From PHAA01 sp964584415 (lineage in GTDB: Bacteria; Bacillota; Syntrophomonadia; Syntrophomonadales; Syntrophomonadaceae), in NCBI GenBank assembly GCA_964584415.1, contig CAZOZX010000011.1:1-33154 (forward strand): 33,154 nt of DNA, given 5' to 3'. Position numbers and translations under genes: made by a program. Shown here piece after piece: positions 32,213 through 33,154 of this stretch. The notes beneath the pieces are model-generated. The model did not search any database, had not been told where the DNA came from, and saw nothing but the letters and a program-made list of their open reading frames with translations. Position 1 is the first letter of the stretch. Each line of letters begins with the position of its first letter.

Positions 32213-33055
32213 ATGCAGTTCATAGAAAAAAGGAAATGGTTCTATATATTTTCATTATGTATTATTATTCCCGGGATTATTTCCATGTTTGTTCAGGGAT
32301 TTAACCTCGGTATCGATTTCAAGGGAGGCTCGGTTCTGCGCTATAAAATAGAGGCATCAGTTGATGCCCCTGCAGTCACCAAGACCATTGAAGATTTGCA
32401 GATAGTCAATGAAGTTAGCGTGCAGCAAAGCGGTGACGAATTTTACATTCGGACCAATGAGATCAACCAGGAGCAAACTCAGCAAATTACCACAGCGCTA
32501 AATACCCAGTATGGTTCGGCAGTCCTGCAAAGTGCAGAGAGTGTTGGAGCCACCATTGGCAGCGAGTTGGTCAAAAATGCGTTTTTGGCAGTCGCTATTG
32601 CATTGGTCCTTATGTTAATTTATATTACTTTCCGGTTTGAATGGGCATTTGGAGTAGCTGCTGTTTTTGCGTTGTTTCATGATGTTTTGATAGTATGCGG
32701 GATATTTTCATTATTCAAACTTGAGGTAAACGGGGCGTTTATAGCGGCTATACTAACTATCATAGGATACTCAATAAATGATACCATCGTTATTTTTGAT
32801 CGGGTTAGGGAGAATCTGCGCATGAAAAAGAAGGATGCGCTCGACGCCTTGCTAAATCGCAGCATCATGCAAACCATGAATCGTTCAGTAAATACGGTGC
32901 TTACTGTGCTTATGCCGCTGATAGCCTTACTGATTTTCGGAGGGGCAACCATTAAGGTTTTCACAATTACCTTACTGATAGGATTTCTGTTCGGAATGTA
33001 TTCATCTATTTGTATTGCCAGTCCGATGTATTATGAAATCAAGCAGAGAGGTTAG
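32213..33055 (+). CDS. secF: Protein translocase subunit SecF
   Basis: The 280-residue partner of SecD has six membrane helices, GIDFKGGSVLRY after the first helix, and the SINDTIVIFDRVRENLR motif with the conserved acidic residue, then NRSVNTVLTVLMPL. AAGGAGGG lies before ATG 32213 and the gap after secD is 12 bp. SecD and SecF are separate proteins here, not the single SecDF polypeptide of Bacillus subtilis. It is the last gene of the operon in the window. Confidence 0.97.
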   Translation: MQFIEKRKWFYIFSLCIIIPGIISMFVQGFNLGIDFKGGSVLRYKIEASVDAPAVTKTIEDLQIVNEVSVQQSGDEFYIRTNEINQEQTQQITTALNTQYGSAVLQSAESVGATIGSELVKNAFLAVAIALVLMLIYITFRFEWAFGVAAVFALFHDVLIVCGIFSLFKLEVNGAFIAAILTIIGYSINDTIVIFDRVRENLRMKKKDALDALLNRSIMQTMNRSVNTVLTVLMPLIALLIFGGATIKVFTITLLIGFLFGMYSSICIASPMYYEIKQRG

Positions 33056-33078
33056 TCGGTTCATATTTGTCATGGTAC

Positions 33079-33102
33079 AGGGCTTCTCTAAGCAGAAGCC
33101 CT
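33079..33102 (+). terminator. Hairpin after secF
   Basis: AGGGCTTCT (33079-33087), loop CTAAGC, AGAAGCCCT (33094-33102) is a perfect 9-bp stem, but no T-run follows. It may be an RNA-stabilising end or a weak terminator. Confidence 0.5.
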
Positions 33103-33111
33103 CAGACCGTC

Positions 33112-33150
33112 AAAAAAGGCAATGTTTCGAAAATCGGAACATTGCCTTTA
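33112..33150. terminator. Bidirectional-looking terminator at the window end
   Basis: AAAGGCAATGTT (33115-33126) pairs with AACATTGCCTTT (33138-33149), extended by two more pairs around a 7-base loop. A-rich sequence on the left and T on the right give T-runs on both strands, so it could end the sec operon and also a leftward gene lying beyond the window. Confidence 0.6.
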
Positions 33151-33154
33151 AATA

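Overview
This window reads like a chromosomal stretch from a spore-forming, anaerobic, low-to-moderate GC Firmicute of the Clostridia. A Syntrophomonas-like lineage is my guess; I could not search a database. The reasons are: AGGAGG-type ribosome binding sites with frequent TTG/GTG starts; a bofC homologue beside ruvCAB-queA-tgt-yajC-secDF, as in Bacillus; a SAM-I riboswitch; and an anaerobe-type homocysteine synthesis set. I see no insertion sequence, phage gene, CRISPR array, tRNA or rRNA.

Layout. 1-125: a short reading-frame tail that may be a gene remnant. 250-1407 (-): membrane metallophosphoesterase. 1712-8385 (+): an ABC export operon of permease, ATPase, a second paralogous permease and a membrane-fusion adaptor. 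8503-9575 (+): a 72-residue protein of unknown function and a molybdenum-storage-protein-like amino-acid-kinase-fold protein. 9822-12767 (+): two tandem paralogous PAS-PAS-HD-GYP proteins, probably cyclic-di-GMP phosphodiesterases. 12948-14480 (-): YifB/ComM-type AAA ATPase. 14687-15013 (+): TatA.

15098-20234 (+) is a methionine unit. A SAM-I riboswitch with its terminator precedes a B12-dependent methionine synthase lacking the reactivation domain, a DUF39 homocysteine biosynthesis protein, a NIL-ferredoxin protein and a UPF0280 protein. Together they would build homocysteine by sulfur transfer and methylate it to methionine, switched off when SAM is high.

20345-24762: yebC, a large membrane-anchored protein of unknown function, a convergent metallo-beta-lactamase-fold hydrolase, and bofC. 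From 24904 to 33055 (+) runs a compact housekeeping series: ruvC-ruvA-ruvB (Holliday junction processing), queH-queA-tgt (queuosine in tRNA), then yajC, an HD-domain hydrolase, secD and secF (protein export). ruvA and tgt both appear to start with CTG. Two hairpins close the window.

Most worth following up: the molybdenum-storage-like protein with its small partner, the riboswitch-controlled homocysteine/methionine operon, the two CTG-initiated genes, and the duplicated eight-helix permeases sharing one ATPase.
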